A DNA stretch of 64,000 nt from CAIYTF01 sp963664845 (lineage in GTDB: Bacteria > Bacteroidota > Ignavibacteria > Ignavibacteriales > Ignavibacteriaceae). The translations under genes and the position numbers were made by a program. The stretch spans positions 2,170,001-2,234,000 of the forward strand of contig OY761615.1 of assembly GCA_963664845.1 (NCBI GenBank), written 5' to 3'. Every line of letters starts with the position of its first letter. The stretch's first letter is position 1. The notes under the pieces are model-generated. The model worked only from the letters and a program-made list of their open reading frames with translations, was not told the origin of the DNA and did no database searches. Shown piece after piece: positions 43,019-52,633 of this stretch.

Positions 43019-43819
43019 TTACAAAGTAACAATATCGCCGCACGACAAGAACCCCGGTTCGACTATGCGGACAACTTTTGTATTGGTTGTAAAGCGATAG
43101 TAATGATTAAATCTGTTTTTGTCCACCCATGCGGGAAGCGTTTGTTCCCGCTGCTGCATAAAAATTTTTTGAAAGTTTTCTGTCCGCTCCCCGGTCTCAC
43201 TATCTCTGGATGGAACAACGCATCTTTGACATGGATTAATGCCGCTGAAATGGATGTCGCCAATTGTAAAGCTCACTGCTTCTTCAACAGCACCATAGAG
43301 CCTGTCCTCCCAAAAAGGTTCCACTCCTCCCACAATCAAATTTACTCTGAAGCGTTTTTTTATCTGCTCAACAGACAATTCCGGATACCATTTTTGTACT
43401 TCATCCAAACTTGCTTCCGAAACAATGGTCGGGCCATTAGCTTTGACATCATCAGGAAAACCTTTTTTCGTATCCTCAACCAAATTAATTGCGCATCCAA
43501 AATAATTGCCTAATATGTGCTCAATTGACTGTCTGTTTTCTATTAAACTTAATGGCTCAGTTTTTGGTTTTCCTGGAAGAGCCATGGCGACCGTCATAGT
43601 TTCAAGGTTATATTCACATCGGATACGAGTGACCATTTCAAATTTTTTCCCGTTAAGCCGGGTACCGTCACCATCCACCATCATAAACCGCCTGTCGTTC
43701 TCAAGTGCTCCCAATGCAGTTATTTTACATACATCAACCGATACACCATCAAGCGATTTAATCGGATAAATAATTATTGATTTAAGATACGGCAATAAGG
43801 CAGTTCTTTTCTCATTCAT
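43019..43819 (-). CDS. MOSC-domain molybdopterin-binding protein
   Basis: A 266-aa protein with an N-terminal MOSC_N beta barrel (LKSIIIYPIKSLDGVSVD) and a C-terminal MOSC domain (FRVNLIVGGVEPFWEDRLYG, IHFSGINPCQRCVVPSRD). The conserved Cys that binds molybdenum in mARC/YcbX relatives is in CQRCVVPS. Likely reduces N-hydroxylated or sulfoxide compounds. It overlaps rarA by 8 bases and the pair probably forms one transcript. Confidence 0.9.
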   Translation of the reverse strand: MNEKRTALLPYLKSIIIYPIKSLDGVSVDVCKITALGALENDRRFMMVDGDGTRLNGKKFEMVTRIRCEYNLETMTVAMALPGKPKTEPLSLIENRQSIEHILGNYFGCAINLVEDTKKGFPDDVKANGPTIVSEASLDEVQKWYPELSVEQIKKRFRVNLIVGGVEPFWEDRLYGAVEEAVSFTIGDIHFSGINPCQRCVVPSRDSETGERTENFQKIFMQQREQTLPAWVDKNRFNHYYRFTTNTKVVRIVEPGFLSCGDIVTL

Positions 43820-45113
43820 ATTTTTTCAATTTCTTCCAGAGAAATTTAAGACGTTCCAATAGATTTTTTTCCTGCCCAAGATTGGTGGGAAAGTAATACT
43901 GCCTGTTCTTAAGCTCAACCGGGAAATAGTTTTCCTCAATAAAGTGATTCTGAAAACTATGCGCATATTTATATTCTTTGCCGTAGGAAAGATCCTTCAT
44001 CAGTTTTGTGGGTGCATTGCGCAGATGAAGCGGCACGGGATATAGCGGCAGCTTTTCAATATCGGCAAACGCTCCTTCAATTCCCTGATAGGCCGCATTG
44101 CTTTTTGGTGAAGATGCCAGATAGGTTACACACTGTGCAAGAATGATGCGAGCTTCAGGCATCCCGATTTTATGCACCGCTGAAAAGCAAGCTTCTGCAA
44201 GCACAAGCCCGTTTGGCGAAGCATTGCCCACATCCTCTGAGGCAAGCACAACCAATCGTCTTGCAATAAACAGAGGGTCCTCTCCACCGGCCAGCATCCG
44301 GGCCATCCAATAGAGAGCCGCATCCGGATCACTACCCCGGACACTTTTTATGAAGGCTGAAATTACATTATAATGTTCTTCGCCTGCCTTGTCATACAGT
44401 ATGTTCTTTCGCTGCAGCACCGTTTCGATCACTTCTTTTGTGATCAGTACTTGGTTGCCCATTGACTGTTGCAACACATAGTCAAATGAGGTTTCAAGAG
44501 TGTTGAGAAGGATCCTTGCATCACCACCGGACACATACATTATGAAATCTGCGTCCTCAACTTTAACCGTTTTGGAAGAAAGCTTCTCATCATGCAAGAG
44601 TGCATTGTTCATTATCTCGCGTAAATCACCTTTGCCCAGGGGCTCAAGAACAAATATGCGTACCCTGGAACGAAGAGCGGGAATAACTTCAAAGGAAGGG
44701 TTCTCGGTGGTCGCGCCAATAAAAATAATAGCCCCGGACTCAATAGCATTAAGCAATGCGTCCTGCTGTGCTTTATTAAAGCGGTGGATTTCGTCAATGA
44801 AGAGAATTGTCTGTTTGTTGATCAGTTTGTTAGCTTCTGCAACCTGAAGTATTGCGCGGACATCTTTTACCCCCGAGGAGACCGCATTAAGCAAATGGAA
44901 ATCGGAGCTTGTGGAAATGCCAATTAGCCTGGCAATGGTGGTCTTCCCGGTTCCTGGAGGACCCCAGAGAATAAAAGAGGACAGATGATGATTTTCAATC
45001 ATCGCATGAATTGGCTTCCCTTTTTCCATCAGGTGTTTTTGCCCCTGAAATTGGGTCAAAGTTTTTGGACGCATTCTGTCCGCAAGAGGAGCGTTTAAAT
45101 TAAATTTATCCAT
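43812..45113 (-). CDS. rarA: Replication-associated recombination protein RarA/MgsA
   Basis: A 433-aa AAA+ ATPase. Walker A is GPPGTGKT (51-58); Walker B is ILFIDEIHRFNKAQQDALLN. Sensor and lid residues (FIGATTENPSFEVIPALRSR) and the C-terminal helical domain (FIKSVRGSDPDAALYWMARM, LSYGKEYKYAHSF) follow. RarA acts at stalled replication forks. Length matches the family. Confidence 0.95.
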   Translation of the reverse strand: MDKFNLNAPLADRMRPKTLTQFQGQKHLMEKGKPIHAMIENHHLSSFILWGPPGTGKTTIARLIGISTSSDFHLLNAVSSGVKDVRAILQVAEANKLINKQTILFIDEIHRFNKAQQDALLNAIESGAIIFIGATTENPSFEVIPALRSRVRIFVLEPLGKGDLREIMNNALLHDEKLSSKTVKVEDADFIMYVSGGDARILLNTLETSFDYVLQQSMGNQVLITKEVIETVLQRKNILYDKAGEEHYNVISAFIKSVRGSDPDAALYWMARMLAGGEDPLFIARRLVVLASEDVGNASPNGLVLAEACFSAVHKIGMPEARIILAQCVTYLASSPKSNAAYQGIEGAFADIEKLPLYPVPLHLRNAPTKLMKDLSYGKEYKYAHSFQNHFIEENYFPVELKNRQYYFPTNLGQEKNLLERLKFLWKKLKKYE

Positions 45114-45578
45114 TAAAAAACCGAATCACTTTAGAACTTTATATAATGAAGTTGGCAAAAATTGCAGATAAAACAGCAATAGGTTAAAACATTGCCAAAA
45201 ATAACATTTCTCTTCCCTAACCCATTGTGTCAGCTTAATAAACTTGTATAGTCCTTGCTATCACGCGCCTTCGCGAGAGAAGAAATCTCACTGTTTAACC
45301 AAGCGGAGTGCCCTGTTTACAAACTGTAATTGCCTCGTCGATGGCTCTTGGCAATGACATGGTCGGGGTCCAAAGGCTTTAGGCGACACCAAGACCCTTT
45401 ACCATTGACAAAACTGAATGATGAATGAGCCACAATTGCATCAATACAAATTATGCTCTTGTTACCGAGTCACACCATACTGGTAAAATAAAGCGTTGAC
45501 GTGAATTCAGAATATTTACACCGCAATTAAAAACTGCAACTGTATAATGAATTGAATTTCCGTTACCGCAGTTACTGA
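45114..45578. other. Intergenic region with possible gene remnants
   Basis: Between rarA and the thioredoxin-fold gene. Minus-strand frames show short fragments without a shared start, such as one ending SLAKARDSKDYTSLLS before a stop near 45233. They do not join into one frame and could be a decayed gene. No repeat, tRNA or terminator was identified with confidence. Confidence 0.35.
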
Positions 45579-46073
45579 TTACCTGTTTGATTTCCATTTG
45601 GAGAAAAATGCAATCAGTTTGTCCCTGTCGTATGATTTATCCTTTTCCAGCTCTCCGGTGTCCTGGGGAGCAATCAATTTCCCTTTGGCATCAAGAACAA
45701 AGTAATGTGGATATCCGGGTACTTTCGGAAAAGCAGAAAGAAATTTTTCATTCTTGTTCTCTTTGCTGTAATTGATTTTCACGACAACAAAATTATCTGT
45801 CAATGCTTTCTTAACAGTTGCGTCTTTCTCAATAAATTCATCAAGCCGGTGGCACCAGATGCACCACTCGCCGCCGATATCAAGCAGGATAAGCTTCTTC
45901 TCTTTCTTCGCCTGCTTTATTGCTGTTTTCAAATCTTTGGCAGCATCACGTGCGGGATCAAATTTCACCCGCGCTACCGTTGTATCACCCTGAGAATATA
46001 CGGGGGCGGTAACCAGGAGAAACAGGAGCAACGTGAACAGGGAAAATATATATTTCATAGACACCTTTATCAT
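45579..46073 (-). CDS. Thioredoxin-fold periplasmic protein with CIWC motif
   Basis: A 164-aa protein with signal peptide (FSLFTLLLFLLVTAPVYSQG). The thioredoxin fold is clear: KKEKKLILLDIGGEWCIWC with the CxxC pair, then FVVVKINYSKENKN, and the cis-Pro at VPGYPHYFVLDAKGKL. Related to DUF255/thiol:disulfide proteins. Probably a periplasmic reductase or isomerase. Just after it in the other direction lies the AI-2E permease gene, with which it may be co-transcribed. Confidence 0.88.
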   Translation of the reverse strand: MIKVSMKYIFSLFTLLLFLLVTAPVYSQGDTTVARVKFDPARDAAKDLKTAIKQAKKEKKLILLDIGGEWCIWCHRLDEFIEKDATVKKALTDNFVVVKINYSKENKNEKFLSAFPKVPGYPHYFVLDAKGKLIAPQDTGELEKDKSYDRDKLIAFFSKWKSNR

Positions 46074-47129
46074 TTACAATCGGGCAATTTTATAATTTTT
46101 ATACGCAAAATAGATCTCCGAGCCGGCAGTTTTCACGATGGTGGCAATGGGAACGGCGAACAGCATCCCCAACACACCCAACAGTTTGCCCCCCACAATG
46201 ATGAGGAGAATTATCACCAGCGGATGCATATCAACACTTTTCGAAAACACATACGGCTGCACAATACCGTTATCGACTATATATATGATTAAAATGGCAA
46301 GCAATAAGAACGGCAGAAACGTGAGGTTTCCCTGGTTTTGTAAAAGCAGGATTAGCAATGCCGGAGTTCCTCCAATTATGGGACCGAAATAGGGTACCAG
46401 ATGGCCGAGTCCAGCAACAATGCCCAGCGCCACTGCATTGGGAACGCCGAGCAAAGTGAAAGCCAGGCCACAAGCACATCCGACAAAAGCCGCGTCCAGA
46501 AGCCAACCTCGCACATAACGTCCCAACTGGAAGGAGACTTTCTTCGCGATCCAATAGGACATTTCAAAATATTTGTTAGGAAGCACGTTTAAGAGGCCGC
46601 GTAACAGTGATCTTCGGTCCTTTACAATGAAAAACGTCAAGAAGGGAACTATGAATAGCACTGCCGCAAATGATAATAATCCGGAGAGAAATCCCGGAAG
46701 CTGCCGCAAAGCATCTTCGATGTTGAACGTTGTAATGAAGGCATCCCATCTTTTTACAAGAAAGCCCACTTTAAAAACGGGCACTATCGACCGTATAAAC
46801 CCTTCAATGGATTTTATCTGCGTCTTAATAGATTCCAATTTGAGATTTTTGAGGAGTTCCGTCCCCTGTGCAACAAGCTGCGGCACAAAGACCGCGAAAA
46901 GAATATAAAGAAACCCCAGCACCACCACAAACGTGAGACCTGTTGCCATGCCCCGTTTTACAAATCTGCTTTCAAAAAAGGATACGATGGGGTCAAGGAT
47001 GAGCGCAATTAGCACGGAAAGGAACAACAGAATGAATATTTCCGCGAAATAATATAAGATCGCACCCGCGGTAAGCACACCGGCAGCAATAAGCAAGTTT
47101 TTTTTCAGGGAATAGGGACTTGTTGACAT
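46074..47129 (-). CDS. AI-2E family permease
   Basis: A 351-aa membrane protein starting at ATG 47127-47129; a frame reaching 47198 overlaps the NifU-like gene by 59 bases and its extra residues are not conserved-looking. Eight or so membrane helices follow the family pattern (LLIAAGVLTAGAILYYFAEI, IFILLFLSVLIALILDPIV, GIVAGLGHLVPYFGPIIGG, then PLVIILLIIVGGKLLGVLGM). The family includes autoinducer-2 exporters and sodium/proton antiporters; the substrate here is unknown. Confidence 0.9.
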   Translation of the reverse strand: MSTSPYSLKKNLLIAAGVLTAGAILYYFAEIFILLFLSVLIALILDPIVSFFESRFVKRGMATGLTFVVVLGFLYILFAVFVPQLVAQGTELLKNLKLESIKTQIKSIEGFIRSIVPVFKVGFLVKRWDAFITTFNIEDALRQLPGFLSGLLSFAAVLFIVPFLTFFIVKDRRSLLRGLLNVLPNKYFEMSYWIAKKVSFQLGRYVRGWLLDAAFVGCACGLAFTLLGVPNAVALGIVAGLGHLVPYFGPIIGGTPALLILLLQNQGNLTFLPFLLLAILIIYIVDNGIVQPYVFSKSVDMHPLVIILLIIVGGKLLGVLGMLFAVPIATIVKTAGSEIYFAYKNYKIARL

Positions 47130-47139
47130 GGTGACCGGT

Positions 47140-47364
47140 TCAGTTAACTGCTTCAACGCGCCTGATGCCCGGCACTTCGCGAATAAGGGCACGCTCAACC
47201 CCGGCCCGCAACGTCATTTGGGACATGGGGCACGAACTGCAAGCACCAACCAGCTTCACCCGGACAATACCGTCCGCTGTTACTTCGATCAATTCCACAT
47301 CACCGCCATCCGCCTTCAAATAGGGCCTGATGGTATCGAGGGCTTTTTTTATTCTTTCCTGCAT
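47140..47364 (-). CDS. NifU-like C-terminal domain protein (iron-sulfur scaffold)
   Basis: A 74-aa protein starting at ATG 47362-47364; an upstream frame to 47418 adds a poorly supported extension. It shows the NifU domain: IRPYLKADGGDVELIEV, VRVKLVGACSSCPMSQMT with the C-x2-C iron-sulfur ligands, and LRAGVERALIREVPGIRR. Small NifU proteins carry Fe-S clusters to target proteins. The AI-2E permease gene follows 10 bases downstream. Confidence 0.9.
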   Translation of the reverse strand: MQERIKKALDTIRPYLKADGGDVELIEVTADGIVRVKLVGACSSCPMSQMTLRAGVERALIREVPGIRRVEAVN

Positions 47365-47624
47365 ACTCTCAAATTTTGCTTTAACTATTTTACTATAATA
47401 TGAAGAAATACACCCCAAATCAAGCTTGAATTATTTTCTTGGGTTATTGATTATATTTGCGCATTGTCTAAACACCGGCAGGCCAGCGACACTTTGTATT
47501 ATGCACCATACCCGACAACACACCCCAGGGTGTTTGTTATGCCGGCAAAGTTATTCCTACTGCGGGCAAATACCGGCACAACCGGGAAATTCGACCATCA
47601 TCAATTCACTAATGGAAAATAATC

Positions 47625-48296
47625 ATGAGAAGTTGTTTCATAGTTTTACTTGTCTTCGGTCTGAGTTCGAATTGTTTCTCCCAGGCCATTTACTCACACG
47701 TTCCACCTGCACCGGATACCGCGAAAAAATATCTCTTTTATCTCCATGGCAGAATAATTGAAGAACAGGGAGTGCGTGCAGTCAGTGGGAAATACGGGAC
47801 ATACGAATACGAAGAAATACTCAAAGCGCTTGCAACCCCGGGGAACATAGTAATCAGCGAACCCCGTCCAAAGGACACAGAATCACTTACCTACGCAGCA
47901 AAAGTTGTTGCACAAATTGATACTTTACTAAAGGCGGGAGTTCCACCAAATAACATTACTGTTATAGGTGCTTCAAAAGGTGGCGGCATTGCGGTCATCG
48001 TTTCAAGCCTCCTTAAAAATTCTCAGGTAAAATTTGTTATCATGGCAATTTGCAACGACGAGACCGCCGGTTTTTGGAAAGCCCAGGGCGTTTGCCTGTC
48101 AGGCAGGATTCTTTACCTCTTCGATACAAGCGATGAACTGGCAGGAAGCTGCAAGGCGTATTTGCCCTTCTTAAAAAGCAATGAGCTCACCGAATACAAA
48201 GAAATTGAAATAAGGCTCGGCCAGGGACATGGCGTGCTGTATAAACCTTTTAAAGAATGGGTTATGCCAACATTAGAGTGGGCAGAGAAAAAATAA
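47625..48296 (+). CDS. Secreted alpha/beta hydrolase
   Basis: A 223-aa protein with a signal peptide ending near CFSQAIYS. The alpha/beta hydrolase fold is seen as YLFYLHGRIIEEQ (oxyanion region), the nucleophile elbow VIGASKGGG with its Ser, an Asp in YLFDTSDELAG and a His in LGQGHGVLYKP. The order and spacing fit a Ser-Asp-His triad. The substrate is unknown. A terminator follows. Confidence 0.85.
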   Translation: MRSCFIVLLVFGLSSNCFSQAIYSHVPPAPDTAKKYLFYLHGRIIEEQGVRAVSGKYGTYEYEEILKALATPGNIVISEPRPKDTESLTYAAKVVAQIDTLLKAGVPPNNITVIGASKGGGIAVIVSSLLKNSQVKFVIMAICNDETAGFWKAQGVCLSGRILYLFDTSDELAGSCKAYLPFLKSNELTEYKEIEIRLGQGHGVLYKPFKEWVMPTLEWAEKK

Positions 48297-48325
48297 TGAT
48301 CTGTCGAAGAGACTAAAACAGAAAA

Positions 48326-48360
48326 CCCGGAACAGCAACTACTGCGGTTCCGGGCTTTGT
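48326..48360 (+). terminator. Intrinsic terminator between convergent genes
   Basis: CCCGGAAC (48326-48333) pairs with GTTCCGGG (48347-48354), followed by CTTTGTTTTC. It ends the hydrolase gene; A-rich bases on the left may let it also stop the DUF5916 gene from the other side. Confidence 0.75.
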
Positions 48361-48398
48361 TTTCATGGATAGTTTTATTCGGTATCAGTTCGCATTTA

Positions 48399-51095
48399 TC
48401 ACATACCTAACCAATACGTCAACTTCACCATAAAGATATTATCCGGTCTCACCGTAAATAGATTACGCATGGAAGACCCAAATTGGAAATCACTCAGTTC
48501 TTCATCCCCCGCCCTGCTTTGTGTCCACACCAGATAAACTGCTGAACCAGCCCGGTATTCCCAACGAAGGACTGCATTGCCGCGAAGTGAAACAAAATTG
48601 AAATCCGGATTTTCCAGTGTTTTTGCCACAGCCGGGCCTGCACCATCGGGATCAAGTGTATAACTTTTTGCACCATCTGATGAAATGCTTTCTCTAATGC
48701 TTGAACCATTCTCTCCGTATTTCAGAAAATCAAAACTCCCCGCCCGGGTCAGCGTTTTGAAACTGGAATAGCTTCCGGAGGAAGCCAGCGGTTGAAGATA
48801 AAGTTGAAGACTTAACTGCGGAGATATTATCCAATCCATCCTCATATCAGCAGAGAACGTGGTATTGTTCAGATTTGCAAAGACATACCGCCTGCCAAAA
48901 GTTCCTGTTGCCGTTGCATCAAGATATGCATTGGCCCAGGCATTTTGATTTGAAATCCACTGAGCAGCATAGAATTCTCTGCTCAATTGTGGCCCTACCG
49001 TTAACGTCAGGTTGGGAGTCACTTTAAATTCGACTGACATATTAAAGATCGCGTAGCTGTAATCGTCACTCTTTTTGAGAGAGCTCCCAAGATTCAACAC
49101 CCACCACTCGCGATTATCAGAGAACAGGTTGATGTTCGTCGATCGGCTTATGGGATTAAGCGTAAGCGGGCCACCCCGGGTGCGGCGCGCATTGTAAGAT
49201 GTGGGACTATAGGTATAGTTAATATTTCCGCCGGACAGATTAAGAAACGTGATATACGTTCCCATCCAGAATCCTTGTGCAGTCTTATTGCCGCCAAAAT
49301 CGTAATTGGCATAGGTAGCCGCATTGATACCGGCCTGCTGATACACTGATGTCGGAGTATTCCAACGGTAGCTGGTATAAAAATGTGCGTTCACCAAATC
49401 GCTGTAGGAACTGTAGCCAAGATCGTTCACTTCAAATTTTGGGCTGAGTGCGCCGACAGTTGCATTGAATGTCCAGCGGCCGCGGTTTTTATTGAGCATG
49501 AAACGACCTGCATAACCGCTAAGTGATGTAGCGTTGCTATCCACATCTATATAGTCAGCATCGGGTCTCTGGAAATAATGCAGGGAACTGCGTTGAAGGG
49601 AGATCATTCTTTTCTGATCACCGGCCACCCTGGAACCCGCAGCCCACCCGCTCACAACATAGGTTCGTTCCGCATCCAGAAACATCCACCCGTCAAGCGC
49701 AATGATCAATGCATCTTTGTTCAGGTATTTTTGGAACAGGTTATCTTTGAAGAGACGGTTGGTATAAGTGGAAAGCAATCCGAATCCCTGTTGTCCCTGA
49801 CTAAAATCTTTTTGAATTCGAAAAATTCCATAATAGGTAAGTGGCTCGGCCTCAACCGTAGAACGAACGCCGTTATAGCTGATATCGGCCATTTCTCTTT
49901 GCGTTACGGCATGGATCATTCCGATCTTCCAGTCATCCAAAACCTGACCGGAGATTTTACCTGCCCCAAGAATATGTGTGCCGGAACTTACATCGGCATA
50001 GTCATAATCATAGTCATTCATTATTCCGTATGGCGTATGCCCAATCCGCCGGCTGTAGAAAATGCTTGGTGTTGTCCAGTTGAAAGTTGGCGTGTTGTTT
50101 GTGCCTCCTTGCCCAAACCGGAATATGCTTACCCCTTCCGTGAAGAACGGGCGCTTTTCATCAAAGGTTACTTCTACATCAGAAAGATTAACCACAGCGG
50201 GGTCAACTTCCACTTGTCCAAAATCCGGGTTAACGGTGGCGTTGAATGTTACACCGTTGCCAATTCCGGTTTTAAGATCAAAGCCGAAACCGGGGCTGTA
50301 TTTATGACCGGAGTTAAATGGATCGCCGGGGTCACTGCCAATGTATTCGGCTTTACCTGTTGTATAGGGAAGAATTTCGAGTCGTGCAGGTGGTTTGATT
50401 CCCTCCAGGCCGACAAGCGCAGGAAAACGTGACGCAAAGCCGCTTTCATTTCTGGGAGTATAGGCAACCATATCTGTCTCCGCCGTGCGGCTTATAAACC
50501 TCTCCGCATTTATTCCCCAGGTTTGTGATGTGTTTGGATTAAATCGCAGTTGTGAGAAGGGAATCTTCATTTCCACTGACCAGCCATCTGAATCGATGTG
50601 CGCTGCTCCTTCCCAAACCGCATCCCATGTCAGATCGTTTGGCTGCTTAACATCATTTTCAATCACTCCGTCGGCAAGCGCACCTGCCGCAGATACATAG
50701 AAGAAATAGCCGCTTCGCTTGTCACGGTAGGGATCGATATACAACACGCATCCGTCGGAAGGGTCACCCCAAATAAAATCACGTCGCACCAATCGTGCAA
50801 AAATGGAATCGGGGTGTGTGTCATAATATTTGGCAGCGAAATAGATTGCCTCGTCATCATAGTTAACCCAAATTTCACTTCGCTGCGTTGGGGGTGCGCC
50901 CTCGTTGGGTTCCTGTTGCCAGATATCGGTAAACCCGGGCCGCTTCCATATGTTTTCTGAGAGAATACCGTCTATGGTTATCTTCTCGTTCATCCCAACT
51001 GCCTCAATTCTCTTATCCTGTGTATTTCCCTGTCCAGCCCTAATCATCTCAGCGGTAACCATAAATAAAAAAATGAGTATCAAAACACGTTTCAT
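48399..51095 (-). CDS. DUF5916 outer membrane protein with CBM9-like N-terminus
   Basis: An 898-aa protein from the ATG at 51093-51095; an ATG five codons upstream (51110) is less likely. After the signal peptide (LILIFLFMVTAEMIRAG) a CBM9-like sandwich appears (EKITIDGILSENIWKRPGF, then YFAAKYYDTHPDSI and GWSVEMKIPFSQLRF), followed by DUF5916 (ERFISRTAETDMVAYTPRNE, FDEKRPFFTEGVSIFRF) and a barrel ending LTYWLGM. The family is common in Bacteroidota outer membranes, sometimes near metallopeptidases; function unknown. Confidence 0.9.
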   Translation of the reverse strand: MKRVLILIFLFMVTAEMIRAGQGNTQDKRIEAVGMNEKITIDGILSENIWKRPGFTDIWQQEPNEGAPPTQRSEIWVNYDDEAIYFAAKYYDTHPDSIFARLVRRDFIWGDPSDGCVLYIDPYRDKRSGYFFYVSAAGALADGVIENDVKQPNDLTWDAVWEGAAHIDSDGWSVEMKIPFSQLRFNPNTSQTWGINAERFISRTAETDMVAYTPRNESGFASRFPALVGLEGIKPPARLEILPYTTGKAEYIGSDPGDPFNSGHKYSPGFGFDLKTGIGNGVTFNATVNPDFGQVEVDPAVVNLSDVEVTFDEKRPFFTEGVSIFRFGQGGTNNTPTFNWTTPSIFYSRRIGHTPYGIMNDYDYDYADVSSGTHILGAGKISGQVLDDWKIGMIHAVTQREMADISYNGVRSTVEAEPLTYYGIFRIQKDFSQGQQGFGLLSTYTNRLFKDNLFQKYLNKDALIIALDGWMFLDAERTYVVSGWAAGSRVAGDQKRMISLQRSSLHYFQRPDADYIDVDSNATSLSGYAGRFMLNKNRGRWTFNATVGALSPKFEVNDLGYSSYSDLVNAHFYTSYRWNTPTSVYQQAGINAATYANYDFGGNKTAQGFWMGTYITFLNLSGGNINYTYSPTSYNARRTRGGPLTLNPISRSTNINLFSDNREWWVLNLGSSLKKSDDYSYAIFNMSVEFKVTPNLTLTVGPQLSREFYAAQWISNQNAWANAYLDATATGTFGRRYVFANLNNTTFSADMRMDWIISPQLSLQLYLQPLASSGSYSSFKTLTRAGSFDFLKYGENGSSIRESISSDGAKSYTLDPDGAGPAVAKTLENPDFNFVSLRGNAVLRWEYRAGSAVYLVWTQSRAGDEELSDFQFGSSMRNLFTVRPDNIFMVKLTYWLGM

Positions 51096-51110
51096 GTGTC
51101 CGCCTTTCAT

Positions 51111-51582
51111 TTTTGAGAATTAGCAATTTGAATTTGAAGTCAGGTTGCTTCAACCGGATAAATGTAGAATTACAGGATGCCTTCAGGAGAAATTCTGCAA
51201 TTCCATGCCACTATATATTGAACGCAAAACATTCCTGCATTGTATTTTTGATCAAAGGCGATTAGGCTACACCAGTGGTTGGATATCAAGCAATCATCTT
51301 GTTGAAAAGGTTAAAATGCAGAATAGACCAGTGCTTAAACATACCGGTCGAAAGTCAAATCCCGAATTTCTATCCGTGGAAATCAATTCAGATACGTATC
51401 ATATCATAAGCTCCCTTTCGGGGCACGCGAATACAAATTCTTTTGAGACTTCCTCTCACATAGATCCTAAGTTTTCACCCAATTGCTGACGCTCGTTGCA
51501 AGTAAGTGGGAAGCGTTGCGTCTCATTCGTCATTAAATTATATTTTAACAGCAGATCACTTATGTTTTTACAAAGGACCCTA
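51111..51582. other. Intergenic region carrying a 34-base dispersed repeat
   Basis: No convincing gene. A 114-codon plus-strand frame (51145-51489) crosses the repeat and lacks a ribosome binding site. Bases 51351-51384 repeat, in inverted sense, 57046-57079 with three mismatches. Confidence 0.4.
51351..51384 (+). repeat. Dispersed 34-base repeat, copy 1
   Basis: Starts AAAGTCAAAT and continues GAATTTCTATCCGTGGAAAT; matches the complement of 57046-57079 with three mismatches. Both copies are in spacers near T9SS or surface genes. It is likely part of a larger repeat family of the genome (inference). Confidence 0.65.
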
Positions 51583-52401
51583 ATGCCCAACACGATACTA
51601 ATCACCGGTGCAACCGACGGCATCGGAAAACAAACGGCCAAAGAGCTTGCCCGCATGGGCCACCGGATCATCATTCACGGAAGAAGTACATCCAAAATTG
51701 AACAAACGACCAAAGCGTTGCAGGCTGAATTCCCGATGACACAAATTGCCGGCGAGGTTGCCGACTTTGCCTATCTCCGTGAGGTGTTTGAATTCGCCAC
51801 ACGTGTAATGCAAAAATTTCCCACACTGAATATATTGATCAATAACGCAGGTGTGTACATGAAACATAAAACACTTACTGCGGATGGATTCGAAACAACG
51901 TTCGAGGTTAACCATCTCTCCCCTTTTGCCCTAACGTTGAAACTGCTGCCCCTGTTGGCAAAGAACAAACCCGCAAGAATAATCAACGTAAGTTCAATGG
52001 TGCACTTGAATGCAAAGCCGGATTTCACCAATCTGAATGCCGAAAGACAATTTGACCCCTATAACGCCTACGCACTCTCAAAACTGGCTAACGTTCTCTT
52101 TACCAAAGAGTTATCCATCCGGCTCAAAGGGAAAGGCATTACCGTTAATTCACTGCATCCCGGAGTAGTGGGAACAAAACTGTTGAAGGCAGGATTCGCC
52201 ATTGAAGGAGCCAGCGTTGAGGAAGGTGCAGCCACATCAGTCTATTTGGCAACAGCAAAAGAGGTTGAGGGCATAACCGGCGAATATTTCGCGAGGGAAA
52301 AACCGGCAATTGCATCCCCGCTTGCCAATGACGACGAAATCAGATTGAAACTATGGAACATGAGCGAGGAAATGACAACGGTGATGTTCCCGAAGTTTTG
52401 A
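51583..52401 (+). CDS. Short-chain dehydrogenase/reductase
   Basis: A 272-aa SDR from ATG 51583 with AAAGGA just upstream; a frame from 51496 adds an unlikely N-terminus. Cofactor motif ITGATDGIGKQTAKEL (TGxxxGIG), NNAG in LINNAGVYM, Ser in INVSSMVH and the catalytic Tyr-Lys in YNAYALSKLANV (YxxxK) are all present. Close to retinol-dehydrogenase-like SDRs; the arginine-containing HGRSTS after the second strand suggests NADP preference. Confidence 0.92.
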   Translation: MPNTILITGATDGIGKQTAKELARMGHRIIIHGRSTSKIEQTTKALQAEFPMTQIAGEVADFAYLREVFEFATRVMQKFPTLNILINNAGVYMKHKTLTADGFETTFEVNHLSPFALTLKLLPLLAKNKPARIINVSSMVHLNAKPDFTNLNAERQFDPYNAYALSKLANVLFTKELSIRLKGKGITVNSLHPGVVGTKLLKAGFAIEGASVEEGAATSVYLATAKEVEGITGEYFAREKPAIASPLANDDEIRLKLWNMSEEMTTVMFPKF

Positions 52402-52573
52402 TCGGCCCATGGTATAGTTGGTAAGCATAGCCCGCCACTATTTCCGAAGAAGATCAGTAAATTGTCCATCTAGTGGCAGTGAATAGATGCGTGTGTCAGC
52501 AACATGGCTTTTCCATAGGCCCCAGTAATGGATTTGGCAGCATAAAATAGTCAGATACCCATAATCATTTGTT
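52402..52573. other. Intergenic spacer upstream of proS
   Basis: No gene seen. A candidate Bacteroidota promoter lies at its right edge. Confidence 0.4.
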
Positions 52574-52605
52574 TTTGCCCCCCTCCCAAGATTATTGTAT
52601 TTTTG
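52574..52605 (+). promoter_or_regulatory. Bacteroidota-type promoter of proS
   Basis: TTTG at 52574-52577 and TATTTTTG at 52598-52605 (TAnnTTTG consensus) are 20 bases apart, the spacing of Bacteroidota housekeeping promoters. ATG of proS follows 28 bases later. Confidence 0.5.
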
Positions 52606-52633
52606 TTTTTTATTAATCTTTTATTGGAAAATT

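Noticed and set aside
51145..51489. 114-codon frame in the spacer
   Set aside because: Runs through the dispersed repeat, no ribosome binding site, composition unlike neighbouring genes.
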